Assembly (NCBI GenBank): GCA_022509185.1
Contig: JAFLTS010000015.1
Location: 1-64,000 of the forward strand
Reading direction: 5' to 3'
DNA from: Muribaculaceae bacterium
GTDB lineage: Bacteria; Bacteroidota; Bacteroidia; Bacteroidales; Muribaculaceae
DNA length: 64,000 nt
Part shown: positions 48,756 to 58,325 of the stretch, one piece after another
Layout: every line of letters begins with the position of its first letter
Position numbering within the stretch: position 1 is the first letter of the stretch
Notes under the pieces: model-generated
Told to the model about the DNA's origin: nothing
Databases searched by the model: none
The model's input: the letters and a program-made list of their open reading frames with translations, nothing else
Made by a program: the position numbers and the translations under genes

Positions 48756-50829
48756 CTAAGATCTCTTTTAATTCAATGAGTTCATTTCTGAATTTTGCAG
48801 CTTCTATAAAATCAGTCCGTTTGGCAGCCTTTAACATTTCCTCATTTACTTTCTCAATTCTTCTTTTCAGTTCTTCGGACGACATATATTCAATTACAGG
48901 ATCAGCTGCCATACCAATCTCATGTTCTTCCTCAATATAGACTCGAGGAATAACAGGTGCAACTTTTGTGGATTTGGCTTTTTGTAGATTTTTATTCTCT
49001 CTTGGGATTTCTTCAATTTCCTCACCACCATAAAGAGTAATAAGTTCTCTGGCTGAGGATTTCTTTATTATAGGACTTGGTACAATTCCATTTTTTTCAT
49101 TATAAAGAATTTGTTTGGCCCTTCGTCTCTCTGTTTCATCAATGGTGCGTTGCATACTGTCTGTTATTTTATCAGCATACATTATCACTTTCCCATTTAC
49201 ATTCCTTGCAGCTCTTCCTGCAGTCTGTGTAAGAGAGCGATGATTTCTAAGGAACCCTTCCTTATCAGCATCAAGAATAATAACTAAACTAACCTGAGGA
49301 AGATCTAGGCCCTCTCTCAAAAGATTTACACCCACTAAAACATCATATATACCATCCCTGAGGTCTTCCAGAATTCTGATTCTCTCAAGTGTATCTACAT
49401 CACTATGAATATATGCACTGTTAACACCCCATTTCCTCAAATGGGTATCAAGTTCCTCTGCCATTCGTTTAGTCAAAGTCGTAATCAAGACCCTCTCATT
49501 TTTTTCAATACGTAACCTTACTTCCTCCATGAGATCATCAATTTGATTCATTGTTGGGCGTACTTCTATTTCAGGATCTAAAAGTCCGGTAGGCCGGATC
49601 ACTTGTTCCGTGAACACTCCTTCACTTTTTATTAATTCATAATCTCCAGGAGTAGCACTAACATAAATTTTTTGAGGAGTAAGAGTCTCAAACTCTTCGA
49701 ATTTCAAAGGTCTGTTATCAATAGCTGCCGGCAATCTGAAACCATATTCAACCAGATTCATTTTACGAGACAAATCTCCTCCGTTCATTCCACGCAATTG
49801 TGGGATTGTTACATGGCTTTCATCAATAATAGTTATAAAATCGCGGGGGAAATAATCAAGCAAACAGAAGGGTCGCATTCCTGGTTCACGCCCGTCAAAA
49901 TACCTGGAATAATTTTCTATTCCTGAGCAATGGCCAATAGATTTCATCATTTCCAGGTCATAGGAAACTCTTTCTCTTAATCTGTCGGCTTCCATCATTC
50001 TTCCTTCTTTTGCAAAAAAATCACACTGTTTTCCTAAATCAATAGAGATTTGATCTATTGCGTTGCTCATTCTTTCCTTGGTAGTTACAAATATATTTGC
50101 CGGATAAATTTTAAATCCTTCCAAAGATGTCAAAGTCAGTCCTGTCATAGGATCAACTGTCTGAATCTTTTCGATTTCATCTCCCCAGAAAACCACTCTA
50201 AGTTGAATTTCTTCAAAAGATAACATTATATCCAGAGTATCTCCTTTTACTCTAAATTCACCGGGAGCTAAAGTAATTTCTGAACGGGAATACAAAGCAT
50301 CCACAAGGCGTCGCATTAAAGTGTTACGATTTATTTTCATTCCCACTTTAATTTCAATAACACTTTGAGAGAAATCCTCAGGATTTCCCATTCCATAGAT
50401 ACAGCTTACACTCGACACTACTACAAGGTCTCTTCTCCCTGAAAGAAGGGAAGCTACAGTAGAAAGTCGAAGCCTTTCAATCTGATCATTAATCATCAGA
50501 TCTTTTTCAATATATTTATCACTTGAAGGAATATAAGCTTCAGGTTGATAATAATCATAATAGCTTACAAAATATTGCACCGAATTTTCAGGAAAGAATG
50601 TCTTGAATTCAGAATAAAGTTGAGCAGCAAGGGTTTTGTTGTGAGAAAGTATTAAAGCGGGTCTTTTTACTTCCTGTATTACATTGGCCATAGTGAAAGT
50701 TTTGCCTGAGCCCGTTACCCCCAGTAATGTTTGATGAGGATTTCCCGCTTCTATACCTTTCACTAATTCTTCAATTGCTTCCGGTTGATCGCCTGTCGGT
50801 TTATAGTCTGAAGTAAGTTTATATTCCAT
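48736..50829 (-). CDS. uvrB: Excinuclease ABC subunit UvrB
   Basis: Damage-verifying helicase of nucleotide excision repair. It has 697 residues with Walker A GVTGSGKT, the beta-hairpin region (YYDYYQPEAYIPSSD), DESH, QTAGRAARN and a C-terminal UVR motif (RTDFIEAAKFRNEL) that binds UvrC. The uvrA gene lies at the right end of the window, far from here. Confidence 0.98.
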   Translation of the reverse strand: MEYKLTSDYKPTGDQPEAIEELVKGIEAGNPHQTLLGVTGSGKTFTMANVIQEVKRPALILSHNKTLAAQLYSEFKTFFPENSVQYFVSYYDYYQPEAYIPSSDKYIEKDLMINDQIERLRLSTVASLLSGRRDLVVVSSVSCIYGMGNPEDFSQSVIEIKVGMKINRNTLMRRLVDALYSRSEITLAPGEFRVKGDTLDIMLSFEEIQLRVVFWGDEIEKIQTVDPMTGLTLTSLEGFKIYPANIFVTTKERMSNAIDQISIDLGKQCDFFAKEGRMMEADRLRERVSYDLEMMKSIGHCSGIENYSRYFDGREPGMRPFCLLDYFPRDFITIIDESHVTIPQLRGMNGGDLSRKMNLVEYGFRLPAAIDNRPLKFEEFETLTPQKIYVSATPGDYELIKSEGVFTEQVIRPTGLLDPEIEVRPTMNQIDDLMEEVRLRIEKNERVLITTLTKRMAEELDTHLRKWGVNSAYIHSDVDTLERIRILEDLRDGIYDVLVGVNLLREGLDLPQVSLVIILDADKEGFLRNHRSLTQTAGRAARNVNGKVIMYADKITDSMQRTIDETERRRAKQILYNEKNGIVPSPIIKKSSARELITLYGGEEIEEIPRENKNLQKAKSTKVAPVIPRVYIEEEHEIGMAADPVIEYMSSEELKRRIEKVNEEMLKAAKRTDFIEAAKFRNELIELKEILDAKSDQ

Positions 50830-50848
50830 TTTAAAAATGAGTATTCTG

Positions 50849-50856
50849 CAAAATTA
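50849..50856 (-). promoter_or_regulatory. Minus-7 element of uvrB
   Basis: On the minus strand TAATTTTG about 20 bases before the uvrB ATG. The TTG box is not clear. Confidence 0.45.
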
Positions 50857-50934
50857 ATAAAAGAGAGGGATAATAAAGAGTATAAGATAAAGCAATATTT
50901 ATGCCAAAAATAGGTAAATAAGGGATAAAAAAGT

Positions 50935-50942
50935 TACCTTTG
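50935..50942 (+). promoter_or_regulatory. Minus-7 element of tpiA
   Basis: TACCTTTG fits TAnnTTTG and lies about 43 bases before the tpiA ATG. The upstream partner is unclear. Confidence 0.45.
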
Positions 50943-50984
50943 CATTATATATAATTTATATTAAATAATTAAAAACCTATACCG

Positions 50985-51737
50985 ATGAGAAAGAATATTG
51001 TAGCCGGCAACTGGAAAATGAATACAGTGCTTGAAGAAGGTGTAGAACTTGCAAGTCAGGTAAATGAACTCCTGAAGGAGAAAAAAGCAAATTGCGAAGT
51101 TGTGATCTGTGTTCCGTTCACACATCTTGTTTCCGTTAAGGGTGTTATTGATGAACCTTTGAAATTAGGTGCAGAAAATTGTTCAGAGCATCCTAAAGGA
51201 GCTTATACGGGTGAAGTAAGTGCAGCAATGGTTAAATCTACCGGTGCTTCCCATGTAATTCTTGGTCATAGTGAACGTCGACAATATTTCGGTGAAAATG
51301 ATGAACAATTATTAAAGAAAACAAAACTTGCTCTTGAAAATAATCTTATTCCTATTTTCTGTGTAGGAGAAGTGCTTGAAGAAAGAGAAAATGGAACTTA
51401 CAATGAAATCGTTAAAGGTCAGGTTGAAGCTCTATTTGAACTCTCTCCGGAAGAATTCTCAAAAATTGTAATAGCTTATGAACCGGTTTGGGCCATTGGT
51501 ACAGGAAAGACAGCTACAGCTGACCAGGCTCAAGACATGCATGCCCATATTCGTAAAGTAATTGCAGACAAATATGGCAAGGAAATAGCTGAAAATACGT
51601 CAATACTTTATGGCGGTTCCTGTAAGCCTAGCAATGCTAAAGAACTTTTTAGCAAACCCGATGTTGATGGTGGATTAATCGGCGGCGCCTCTCTTGAAGC
51701 TCCTTCATTCATGGGAATAGTAGAAGCTTTTGATTAA
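50985..51737 (+). CDS. tpiA: Triose-phosphate isomerase
   Basis: Glycolytic isomerase of DHAP and glyceraldehyde 3-phosphate. It has 250 residues with GNWKMN (substrate Lys), VILGHSERR (catalytic His), [11 protein letters not shown] (catalytic Glu) and [20 protein letters not shown] phosphate loops. It heads the tpiA-SPOR-folE cluster often seen in Bacteroidales. Confidence 0.98.
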   Translation: MRKNIVAGNWKMNTVLEEGVELASQVNELLKEKKANCEVVICVPFTHLVSVKGVIDEPLKLGAENCSEHPKGAYTGEVSAAMVKSTGASHVILGHSERRQYFGENDEQLLKKTKLALENNLIPIFCVGEVLEERENGTYNEIVKGQVEALFELSPEEFSKIVIAYEPVWAIGTGKTATADQAQDMHAHIRKVIADKYGKEIAENTSILYGGSCKPSNAKELFSKPDVDGGLIGGASLEAPSFMGIVEAFD

Positions 51738-51750
51738 AATTACGACCTTA

Positions 51751-52284
51751 ATGATAATTATCTCACCAAAGAATATATTCTTGCGGAAAACCGGTATAAC
51801 CTTCCTCCGGACGATAATCCTGATGCTCATCTTCTATATAGTAGCTGTAGAAAGTCAGGCTCAGGACAAACAGAATGCTGTTGAAAGGATAATGGCACAA
51901 TCAGAAGGGAAAATCACAATAGAAATTCCCGAGTCAATCCTTACAAGTTTACTTCAAACCTCTGGAAATAAAAGATCAGCAAATGAAGTAAAGCCTGGCA
52001 TCAATAAAATGGCAGGTTACCGTATTCAAGTTTTTAGTGATGGAAGAAACCAAAGCACATTAGAAAGCCGGGCTAAGGCAAGAGGCAATATGATTCTTTC
52101 AAAGTTTCCTAAATATAAAGGTCAGATTTACACTTTCTCAAGTTCGCCTAATTGGTATACGAGGATTGGAAATTTCCGCACAGCCTCAGAAGCAAATAGT
52201 GCCCTTACAGAATTAAAGAAGGCTTTCCCAAATCTTTCGTCCGAAATGAGGGTGGTAAAAAGTCAGATTATTGTAATTAAATGA
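51751..52284 (+). CDS. SPOR domain protein with N-terminal membrane anchor or signal
   Basis: I choose the ATG at 51751 over a TTG at 51730 that would overlap tpiA. The N terminus has a hydrophobic segment (ITFLRTIILMLIFYIVAVES) that could be a signal peptide or anchor. The C-terminal SPOR domain (about residues 100-175: GYRIQVFSDGRNQSTLESRA, WYTRIGNFRTASEANSALTEL) binds denuded septal glycans in relatives. A division-linked role is likely; it is not tied to glycolysis or folate. Confidence 0.88.
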   Translation: MIIISPKNIFLRKTGITFLRTIILMLIFYIVAVESQAQDKQNAVERIMAQSEGKITIEIPESILTSLLQTSGNKRSANEVKPGINKMAGYRIQVFSDGRNQSTLESRAKARGNMILSKFPKYKGQIYTFSSSPNWYTRIGNFRTASEANSALTELKKAFPNLSSEMRVVKSQIIVIK

Positions 52285-52859
52285 TGAAAGAAGATAAAGA
52301 TAAGGTTATTGAAGAGATTGCTTCCCACTATCGTGCTATCTTAAAATTGATTGGTGAGGATCCCGACAGAGAAGGATTATTGAAGACACCTCAGAGGGCT
52401 GCCAAGGCCATTTATTCTATTACATCAGGCTACAATCAGTCGGCAAATGAAATCGCTTCTAAAGCTATATTCCAACATGATGGCAAAGGAATGGTGATAG
52501 TAAAAGACATTGAATTTTATAGTATGTGTGAACACCATATCCTCCCTTTCTTTGGTAAAGTATGTGTCGGCTATCTCCCGAAAGGCAAAATATTAGGCTT
52601 ATCTAAACTTGCAAGGATAGTTGATGTGTATGCGAAGCGTCTTCAGGTACAGGAAAGATTAACTGCTCAAATTTGCCGGGAAATAAGTAATCTCATTCCT
52701 AATGATGGAGTGATAGTGGCCTGTGAAGGAGCACATTTATGCATGAAAATGAGAGGAGTGGAAAAACAAGACTCTTCAACCCTTACATTTGAGTCGAGTG
52801 GAAAATTCAATGAAAATCCGGAATTAAGAAAAGAATTCATGACAGTCTGCGGTTTTTAG
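52281..52859 (+). CDS. folE: GTP cyclohydrolase I FolE
   Basis: First step of tetrahydrofolate (and queuosine precursor) synthesis. It has 192 residues with the zinc ligands in MCEHHILPF and CEGAHLCMKMRGV, and the family start DREGLLKTPQRAAKA. The ATG overlaps the SPOR stop (ATGA), suggesting coupling. A strong palindromic terminator follows. Confidence 0.97.
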   Translation: MMKEDKDKVIEEIASHYRAILKLIGEDPDREGLLKTPQRAAKAIYSITSGYNQSANEIASKAIFQHDGKGMVIVKDIEFYSMCEHHILPFFGKVCVGYLPKGKILGLSKLARIVDVYAKRLQVQERLTAQICREISNLIPNDGVIVACEGAHLCMKMRGVEKQDSSTLTFESSGKFNENPELRKEFMTVCGF

Positions 52860-52884
52860 AATCGATACTCACTTCTTAATTCAT

Positions 52885-52924
52885 AAAAAATAGAGGTTTT
52901 CAATATTGAAAACCTCTATTTTTT
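52885..52924. terminator. Bidirectional terminator between folE and malQ
   Basis: A perfect 40-bp palindrome centred between 52904 and 52905 (CAATATTG core, flanked by GAGGTTTT/AAAACCTC and A/T runs). It gives a strong hairpin with U tails in both directions and lies between two convergent genes. Confidence 0.92.
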
Positions 52925-52945
52925 CTATTATGAAGAATGTAAATT

Positions 52946-55624
52946 TTATCGTGCTGAAGAAATTATAGCGTTCTTCATATCAGTATTGAAATCTTTCTGA
53001 TTTAATAGATCTTCTACACTGAGATGCATTCTATATCTCCAATAATGAGTGGGATTAGCCGGTTCATTGATCTGATCTTCATGAGGATTTTCCCTTCTTA
53101 AATTTCCATCTGCAGAAAGCCAGTCGGCAAGAGGAATTATGCAGAACATGGAAGGGCTGTTAAGTTGCAGATCAAGAATTTTTTTACATATCCATGGCTC
53201 GGCAAAATAGGGAGCTTCACCATGTTCATGCAAGGCATTATTAAAGAATCGTTGAGTCACAGCCCTGTCGGCTTCCCACCAAACTCTTATTCCACCCATA
53301 TCATGCGTAGAAGTGGTGCAAACAGAGAAATAAGGATATCTCCAAGTATCACCAAACTCCAATTTAGGATCTTTGGGCATCCTTTGAATTTCAAGCGAAA
53401 GAATTTCAAGACGAGACATAACTTCAGGAACACAGTCAGGAATCATACCTAAATCTTCCGCACAGCATAGCATTCCTGTGGAATCGATTAATGGAGGTAG
53501 TTTCCACATAGCTTTGCCATACCAGAATTCATTATGCCGATGGTAGAAGAAATCATTATACAATCGGTTGAAACACCATTTCTCATAATCGGTCAAGACT
53601 CTGAACTGATAAGTGAACTGTGCTGCGATTCTGGGGTGATAATGGCCTTTTTTATAAGGATCCTCGATAAATAGGACATCATCTATAAGACCTAACAGTG
53701 CCTGACTAATTCTGTAATTCTTTTCAGTATGATCCTGTTCAGCAAAATACCGGGCAACTTTAAGTTGCGTATCTACAAAATCTTTTATCTTATATCTACC
53801 GTCGCCTATATAATCCAGGTAGAGTTCTTTAGCTTCATTAGTATTTTCGCCAAAGAAATCGGTAAGCATCCACTCTAGAATCAAAGGACGTGTCTGAATT
53901 TCCGGGTTGATCCAAAAATCATAAGAATGTCTGAGTTCTTCAGGAGAGAAGGGGAGAGCCGGGTTAAAGTAACCCAAAAGACCGTGTAATGCATCTAATG
54001 GTATCTGCCATATCCGGAAGAATCCAAGGATATGGTCGATTCTATAGGCATCAAAATATTCAGCCATTTTCTTGAATCTTGCTTTCCACCATTGAAAACC
54101 GTCTTTAGACATTTCTTCCCAATTATAAGTAGGGAAGCCCCAGTTTTGGCCCAATACGGAGAAGTCGTCAGGAGGAGCTCCGGCCTGACAATCCATATTG
54201 AACAATCTTGGAGACTGCCAAGCGTCTGCACTATATCTACTGATTCCGATTGGTATATCTCCTTTTAATACAACACCTTTAGAATGGGCATAGTCTCTTA
54301 CTTCTCTTAATTGTTTATCAAGGTGATATTGAACAAAATAATGAAAGTTTATTTCCTCCTGATGCTCATGACAATATTTCTCTACTTTCTTAAATTCAAA
54401 AGTTGAGAGGTCTCCCCATGCGTTATTATCAGCGGTACCAAATTCAGCACATAAGACTCTCCATGCTGAATAAGGCATCAACCAGTCTTCATTTTTGGAA
54501 ACAAAAGATTTGAAGCCATCTGTATCTAAGGTTTCAGAACCTTTTTGCTTATAAATTTCTTTAAGATAACCTACCTTTAAAGAATTTACAGCCTCATAAT
54601 CAATTTCCTTAAGTTCATTTAATTTTTTGGATTCATTTTTATAATAATCCATTTTTTCATGATCCTCAAGATTTCCAACCTCTTCCAGACGGATATACAT
54701 AGGATGAAGAGCAAAAGTAGAATTTGCACTATATGGATAGGAATCTACCCATGTATTGGTCTTGGTCGTGTCATTAATTGGTAAAACCTGTAGTATCTTT
54801 TGGCCCGTTAATACACACCAATCTACCATCTTTTTTAAATCCAGGAAATCACCAACCCCATTATCTTCTGTAGTCCTTATTGAAAACACTGGAATTGCAG
54901 TTCCGGCTCCTTTCCAATGATCTCTTGGATTTGCAAATCGTAATCCATCCACGAGAATCAGACTGCCTGGAGTTTCATTAACAAAGCCGCATATTCTATT
55001 ATTTACGGTTTCCCAAGCTACGGCTTCATTTGTATCTTTCTTGAGAACGACAAATTTATATTCAAAAGGCTGTTTGCACTCCGATAGTGGAATATTGATA
55101 GTCCATTCCGGATATTTTGAATCGTTCATCAGTAAAGATTTTGAAGGAAGCCAGTTACCTAACAATTTTCCTTCTCCACATATAGCCAGTACTTCATCCG
55201 GGTATACCATTGGAGCAGTGACATGTAATTGTATACAATCAGGAAAAGTTTCTAAAGGATTGTCTCGATGGGCACGTTTTAAGATACCATCAACAAAAGC
55301 GGAAGAATAATATGGCTTGTCATAAGGCATATCTTTCCATGAACTAAATATTTTTACCTCCTTAAGACCTTCACAGCCTTCATAATGATGAGGTTTACCC
55401 CATTCAAAACGCCATTCTTTGTCTTTTGATTTCACCACAAAAAAGAAATCGAAAGGGGGAGGATTATCGCCCAATTCCACATCAACTCTCCATAAATCCG
55501 GAGAAACAAGACTCATCTCCAATGCATCTCTCGGATCTCCGGCTCCTAACTGAATGAGATCCCCACATAGATAGAGGGATTCTCCCCATTGAGTGTGATA
55601 ATTTAGATTAAACGAGATTTTCAT
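52946..55624 (-). CDS. malQ: 4-alpha-glucanotransferase MalQ with two CBM20 domains (DPE2-like)
   Basis: GH77 disproportionating enzyme for maltodextrins. The first about 260 residues hold two starch-binding CBM20-like domains (WGESLYLCGDL, EVLAICGEGKLLGNW), the arrangement known from plant DPE2 and from Bacteroidota. In the GH77 barrel YRIDHILGFFRIWQIP carries the nucleophile Asp, CAEDLGMIP the acid Glu and STHDMGGIRVWWE the third Asp. It has 892 residues. It starts about 46 bases after nrdJ. Confidence 0.94.
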   Translation of the reverse strand: MKISFNLNYHTQWGESLYLCGDLIQLGAGDPRDALEMSLVSPDLWRVDVELGDNPPPFDFFFVVKSKDKEWRFEWGKPHHYEGCEGLKEVKIFSSWKDMPYDKPYYSSAFVDGILKRAHRDNPLETFPDCIQLHVTAPMVYPDEVLAICGEGKLLGNWLPSKSLLMNDSKYPEWTINIPLSECKQPFEYKFVVLKKDTNEAVAWETVNNRICGFVNETPGSLILVDGLRFANPRDHWKGAGTAIPVFSIRTTEDNGVGDFLDLKKMVDWCVLTGQKILQVLPINDTTKTNTWVDSYPYSANSTFALHPMYIRLEEVGNLEDHEKMDYYKNESKKLNELKEIDYEAVNSLKVGYLKEIYKQKGSETLDTDGFKSFVSKNEDWLMPYSAWRVLCAEFGTADNNAWGDLSTFEFKKVEKYCHEHQEEINFHYFVQYHLDKQLREVRDYAHSKGVVLKGDIPIGISRYSADAWQSPRLFNMDCQAGAPPDDFSVLGQNWGFPTYNWEEMSKDGFQWWKARFKKMAEYFDAYRIDHILGFFRIWQIPLDALHGLLGYFNPALPFSPEELRHSYDFWINPEIQTRPLILEWMLTDFFGENTNEAKELYLDYIGDGRYKIKDFVDTQLKVARYFAEQDHTEKNYRISQALLGLIDDVLFIEDPYKKGHYHPRIAAQFTYQFRVLTDYEKWCFNRLYNDFFYHRHNEFWYGKAMWKLPPLIDSTGMLCCAEDLGMIPDCVPEVMSRLEILSLEIQRMPKDPKLEFGDTWRYPYFSVCTTSTHDMGGIRVWWEADRAVTQRFFNNALHEHGEAPYFAEPWICKKILDLQLNSPSMFCIIPLADWLSADGNLRRENPHEDQINEPANPTHYWRYRMHLSVEDLLNQKDFNTDMKNAIISSAR

Positions 55625-55670
55625 GTATTAAATAGTTTGTTTTTCTTTATATGTAATAAATTTATTCAAA

Positions 55671-58223
55671 TCAGCCACATCGTGAACTTCCACAAGATTT
55701 GCAAATCAGACAACCCTCTTGATAAACCAATGATTCACTCCCACAATTAGGGCATTTATCTCCTGAGGCTTCTGTTCCATTTGGCAGGTATTTTTTCAAA
55801 GCTCTTTCCACACCATTTTTCCATGTGTTGATACTTGTAGAATCTAATTCCAGACCTCCAACCAGTTTCAAAACCTGGTCTATCGGCATCCCATATCTTA
55901 AAACTCCCGATATCAATTTGGCGTAATTCCAAAACTCGGGATTAAACTTTTCGCTTAATCCTTCTATTGTTGTCTTATAACCTCTTTTATTAATAAATTG
56001 GAAGTCATATCTCTTTTTGCCGTTTTCATCAGTCGCCTTAATTATCTTGCCATGATTTACACTCTTAGGACAGAAAATTCCATCCTCATCATCGGCTAGT
56101 CCTGTGAATATTTCATATGGCTTTCCATCAGCAAGTCCAACGAATGCTATCCATTTCTCTTTATTATTCTGGAATCTGACTACATCAGCCTCTAATTCAA
56201 TTGGTCTTTTCACTTCATGATCAACAGAATGGATTAGACTTGGTGCTGTTTGAACAGTTTCATTTTTTTTGACATTTTCCAAAACATTGGATCTCGAGCC
56301 GTCTCTATATACAGTGCAACCTTTACAACCGGATTTCCATGCTTCTGAATATAAATTCTCTACTAATTCTTCTGAAACATCGTTTGGAAGATTAATAGTA
56401 ACACTTATAGAATGATCTACCCATTTCTGAATAGCTCCTTGCATCCTTACTTTTTCCATCCAGTCTACATCATTTGAGGTAGCTTTATAATAGGGAGATT
56501 TTTTTACTAATTCCTCTATTTCCTCAGCCGACATATTTTCTTTGGGTTCAATACCATTTATCTTCATCCATGTTAAAAACTTATGATGATAAACAATATA
56601 TTCTTCAAAAGAATCTCCTACATCGTCTACAAAGTCAATTCTTACATTCTCATCGGAAGGGTTAACTTTACGACGCCTTTTATAAACCGGTAAGAACACG
56701 GGTTCTATACCGGAAGTTGTCTGTGTCATCAAAGAAGTAGTACCCGTTGGAGCGATTGTCAGACAAGCAATATTGCGACGTCCTACTTTTTCCATCTTTT
56801 CTATTAATTCCGGATCAACTTCCTTTAATCTTTGAATAAAAGGATTGTTTTTTTCACGCAAAGCATCATATACCGGGAAAGCTCCACGTTGTTGGGCTAA
56901 TTCAACAGAAGAGGCAAAATATGCCAAAGCAAGTTCACGGTGCACTTTAACTGAGAAATCAGTAGCTTCAGAAGTTCCGTATCTTAAACCTAAAGCCGCC
57001 AGCATATCACCTTCTCCGGTCGTACCGCAACCTGTTCTACGCCCTTTTCCAGTTTTTGTCTTAATCTTTTTCCAAAGATTTAATTCAGTGCTTTTCACTT
57101 CATCCGGTTCAGGATCCTCTTCAATTTTTTTAATAATCTCATCAATTTTCAAAAGTTCAAGATCTATGATGTCATCCATCATTCGTTGAGCAATCTTGAC
57201 ATGTTTTTTGAAAAGATCGAAATCAAAAAAAGATTCCTTAGTAAATGGATTTTTCACATAACTGTAAAGATTGATGGCCAAAAGTCTACAGCTATCATAA
57301 GGGCAAAGAGGAATCTCCCCGCATGGATTCGTAGAAATAGTGCGGAATCCTAAATCAGCATAAGAATCAGCCACACTTTCTCTGGTAATAGTGTCCCAGA
57401 ATAATACTCCGGGTTCAGCACTTTGCCATGCATTATGTATTATCTTTTTCCATAGAGTTCGTGCATCTATTTCTTTTGTAAAATCAGGATTTTCGGAGTT
57501 TACCGGGAACTTGAGAAGATAACTTCTTCCTTCTTCGGCCGCCTTCATAAAATCATCATCAATTCGTAATGACACATTCGCTCCCGTGATTTTTCCTGGA
57601 GTGGCTTTTGCATCTACAAATGCTTCAGAATCCGGATGTTTTATGGAAACCGTCAGCATCAATGCGCCTCTTCTCCCATCCTGTGCAACCTCTCTGGTAG
57701 AATTACTATACCTCTCCATGAAAGGAACCAAACCTGTAGAAGTGAGTGCAGAATTTTTAACAGGAGCTCCTTTGGGTCGCAAATGTGAAAGGTCGTGACC
57801 CACACCTCCTCTTCTTTTCATCAATTGAACCTGTTCTTCATCTATTTTAATAATGCCTCCATAAGAATCAGGGGTTTCATCCAAACCGATGACAAAGCAA
57901 TTTGAAAGAGATCCAACTTGATAATCATTTCCTATACCCGCCATAGGACTTCCTTGGGGTACAATATATCTGAAATCTTTCAAAACTTCATATATTTCAT
58001 CTTCATTTAACGGAGAAGGATAATTATTTTCTATTGATGCTATAGACCTTGAAATGCGGCGATGCATATCGTCTGGGGTCTTTTCATATATATTCCCAAA
58101 TGAATCTTTTAAAGCATATTTCGTAACCCAAACACGGGCTGCTAATTGATCTCCGTTAAAATATTCCAAAGAGGCTGTATAAGCCTCGTCATATGTATAA
58201 ACTTGTGGGGTGGATTCAGACAT
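55671..58223 (-). CDS. nrdJ: Adenosylcobalamin-dependent (class II) ribonucleotide reductase
   Basis: Makes deoxyribonucleotides without oxygen. The 850-residue protein lacks an N-terminal ATP cone. The redox and radical cysteines are seen in SLSNCFVIGLDETPDS and NPCGEIPLCPYDSCRLLAINL; TIAPTGTTSL is the phosphate loop. The C terminus ends with two CxxC pairs and SRCG (CPNCGSESLVYQEGCLICKSCG), a zinc-ribbon-like tail. It requires B12, like MetH. It has a well-formed promoter that mirrors that of the nitroreductase gene. Confidence 0.96.
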   Translation of the reverse strand: MSESTPQVYTYDEAYTASLEYFNGDQLAARVWVTKYALKDSFGNIYEKTPDDMHRRISRSIASIENNYPSPLNEDEIYEVLKDFRYIVPQGSPMAGIGNDYQVGSLSNCFVIGLDETPDSYGGIIKIDEEQVQLMKRRGGVGHDLSHLRPKGAPVKNSALTSTGLVPFMERYSNSTREVAQDGRRGALMLTVSIKHPDSEAFVDAKATPGKITGANVSLRIDDDFMKAAEEGRSYLLKFPVNSENPDFTKEIDARTLWKKIIHNAWQSAEPGVLFWDTITRESVADSYADLGFRTISTNPCGEIPLCPYDSCRLLAINLYSYVKNPFTKESFFDFDLFKKHVKIAQRMMDDIIDLELLKIDEIIKKIEEDPEPDEVKSTELNLWKKIKTKTGKGRRTGCGTTGEGDMLAALGLRYGTSEATDFSVKVHRELALAYFASSVELAQQRGAFPVYDALREKNNPFIQRLKEVDPELIEKMEKVGRRNIACLTIAPTGTTSLMTQTTSGIEPVFLPVYKRRRKVNPSDENVRIDFVDDVGDSFEEYIVYHHKFLTWMKINGIEPKENMSAEEIEELVKKSPYYKATSNDVDWMEKVRMQGAIQKWVDHSISVTINLPNDVSEELVENLYSEAWKSGCKGCTVYRDGSRSNVLENVKKNETVQTAPSLIHSVDHEVKRPIELEADVVRFQNNKEKWIAFVGLADGKPYEIFTGLADDEDGIFCPKSVNHGKIIKATDENGKKRYDFQFINKRGYKTTIEGLSEKFNPEFWNYAKLISGVLRYGMPIDQVLKLVGGLELDSTSINTWKNGVERALKKYLPNGTEASGDKCPNCGSESLVYQEGCLICKSCGSSRCG

Positions 58224-58273
58224 TTAGGTTATTTTTGTGGCCTCTTACTGGCGTTTCCTTTCAATTTGTTTGA

Positions 58274-58307
58274 TTGCAAATTTAACTAACTATAGGTATA
58301 TTTGCAA
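58274..58307. promoter_or_regulatory. Mirrored, overlapping divergent promoters of nrdJ and nitroreductase
   Basis: Plus strand: TTG (58274-58276), 20 bases, TATATTTG (58297-58304). Minus strand: TTG (58307-58305), 20 bases, TAAATTTG (58284-58277). The segment begins TTGCAAAT and ends ATTTGCAA, so each minus-7 box lies beside or within the other promoter's minus-33 region. Polymerase can probably hold only one direction at a time. Confidence 0.75.
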
Positions 58308-58325
58308 TTATAAGAGTTACTGAAA

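Noticed and set aside
52885-52924. 40-bp palindrome as an attachment or recombination site
   Set aside because: It lies between two convergent genes with A/T tails on both sides, which a bidirectional terminator explains fully.
58224-58325. Cobalamin riboswitch before nrdJ
   Set aside because: The gap to the next gene is about 100 bases, too short for a B12 aptamer and occupied by two promoters.
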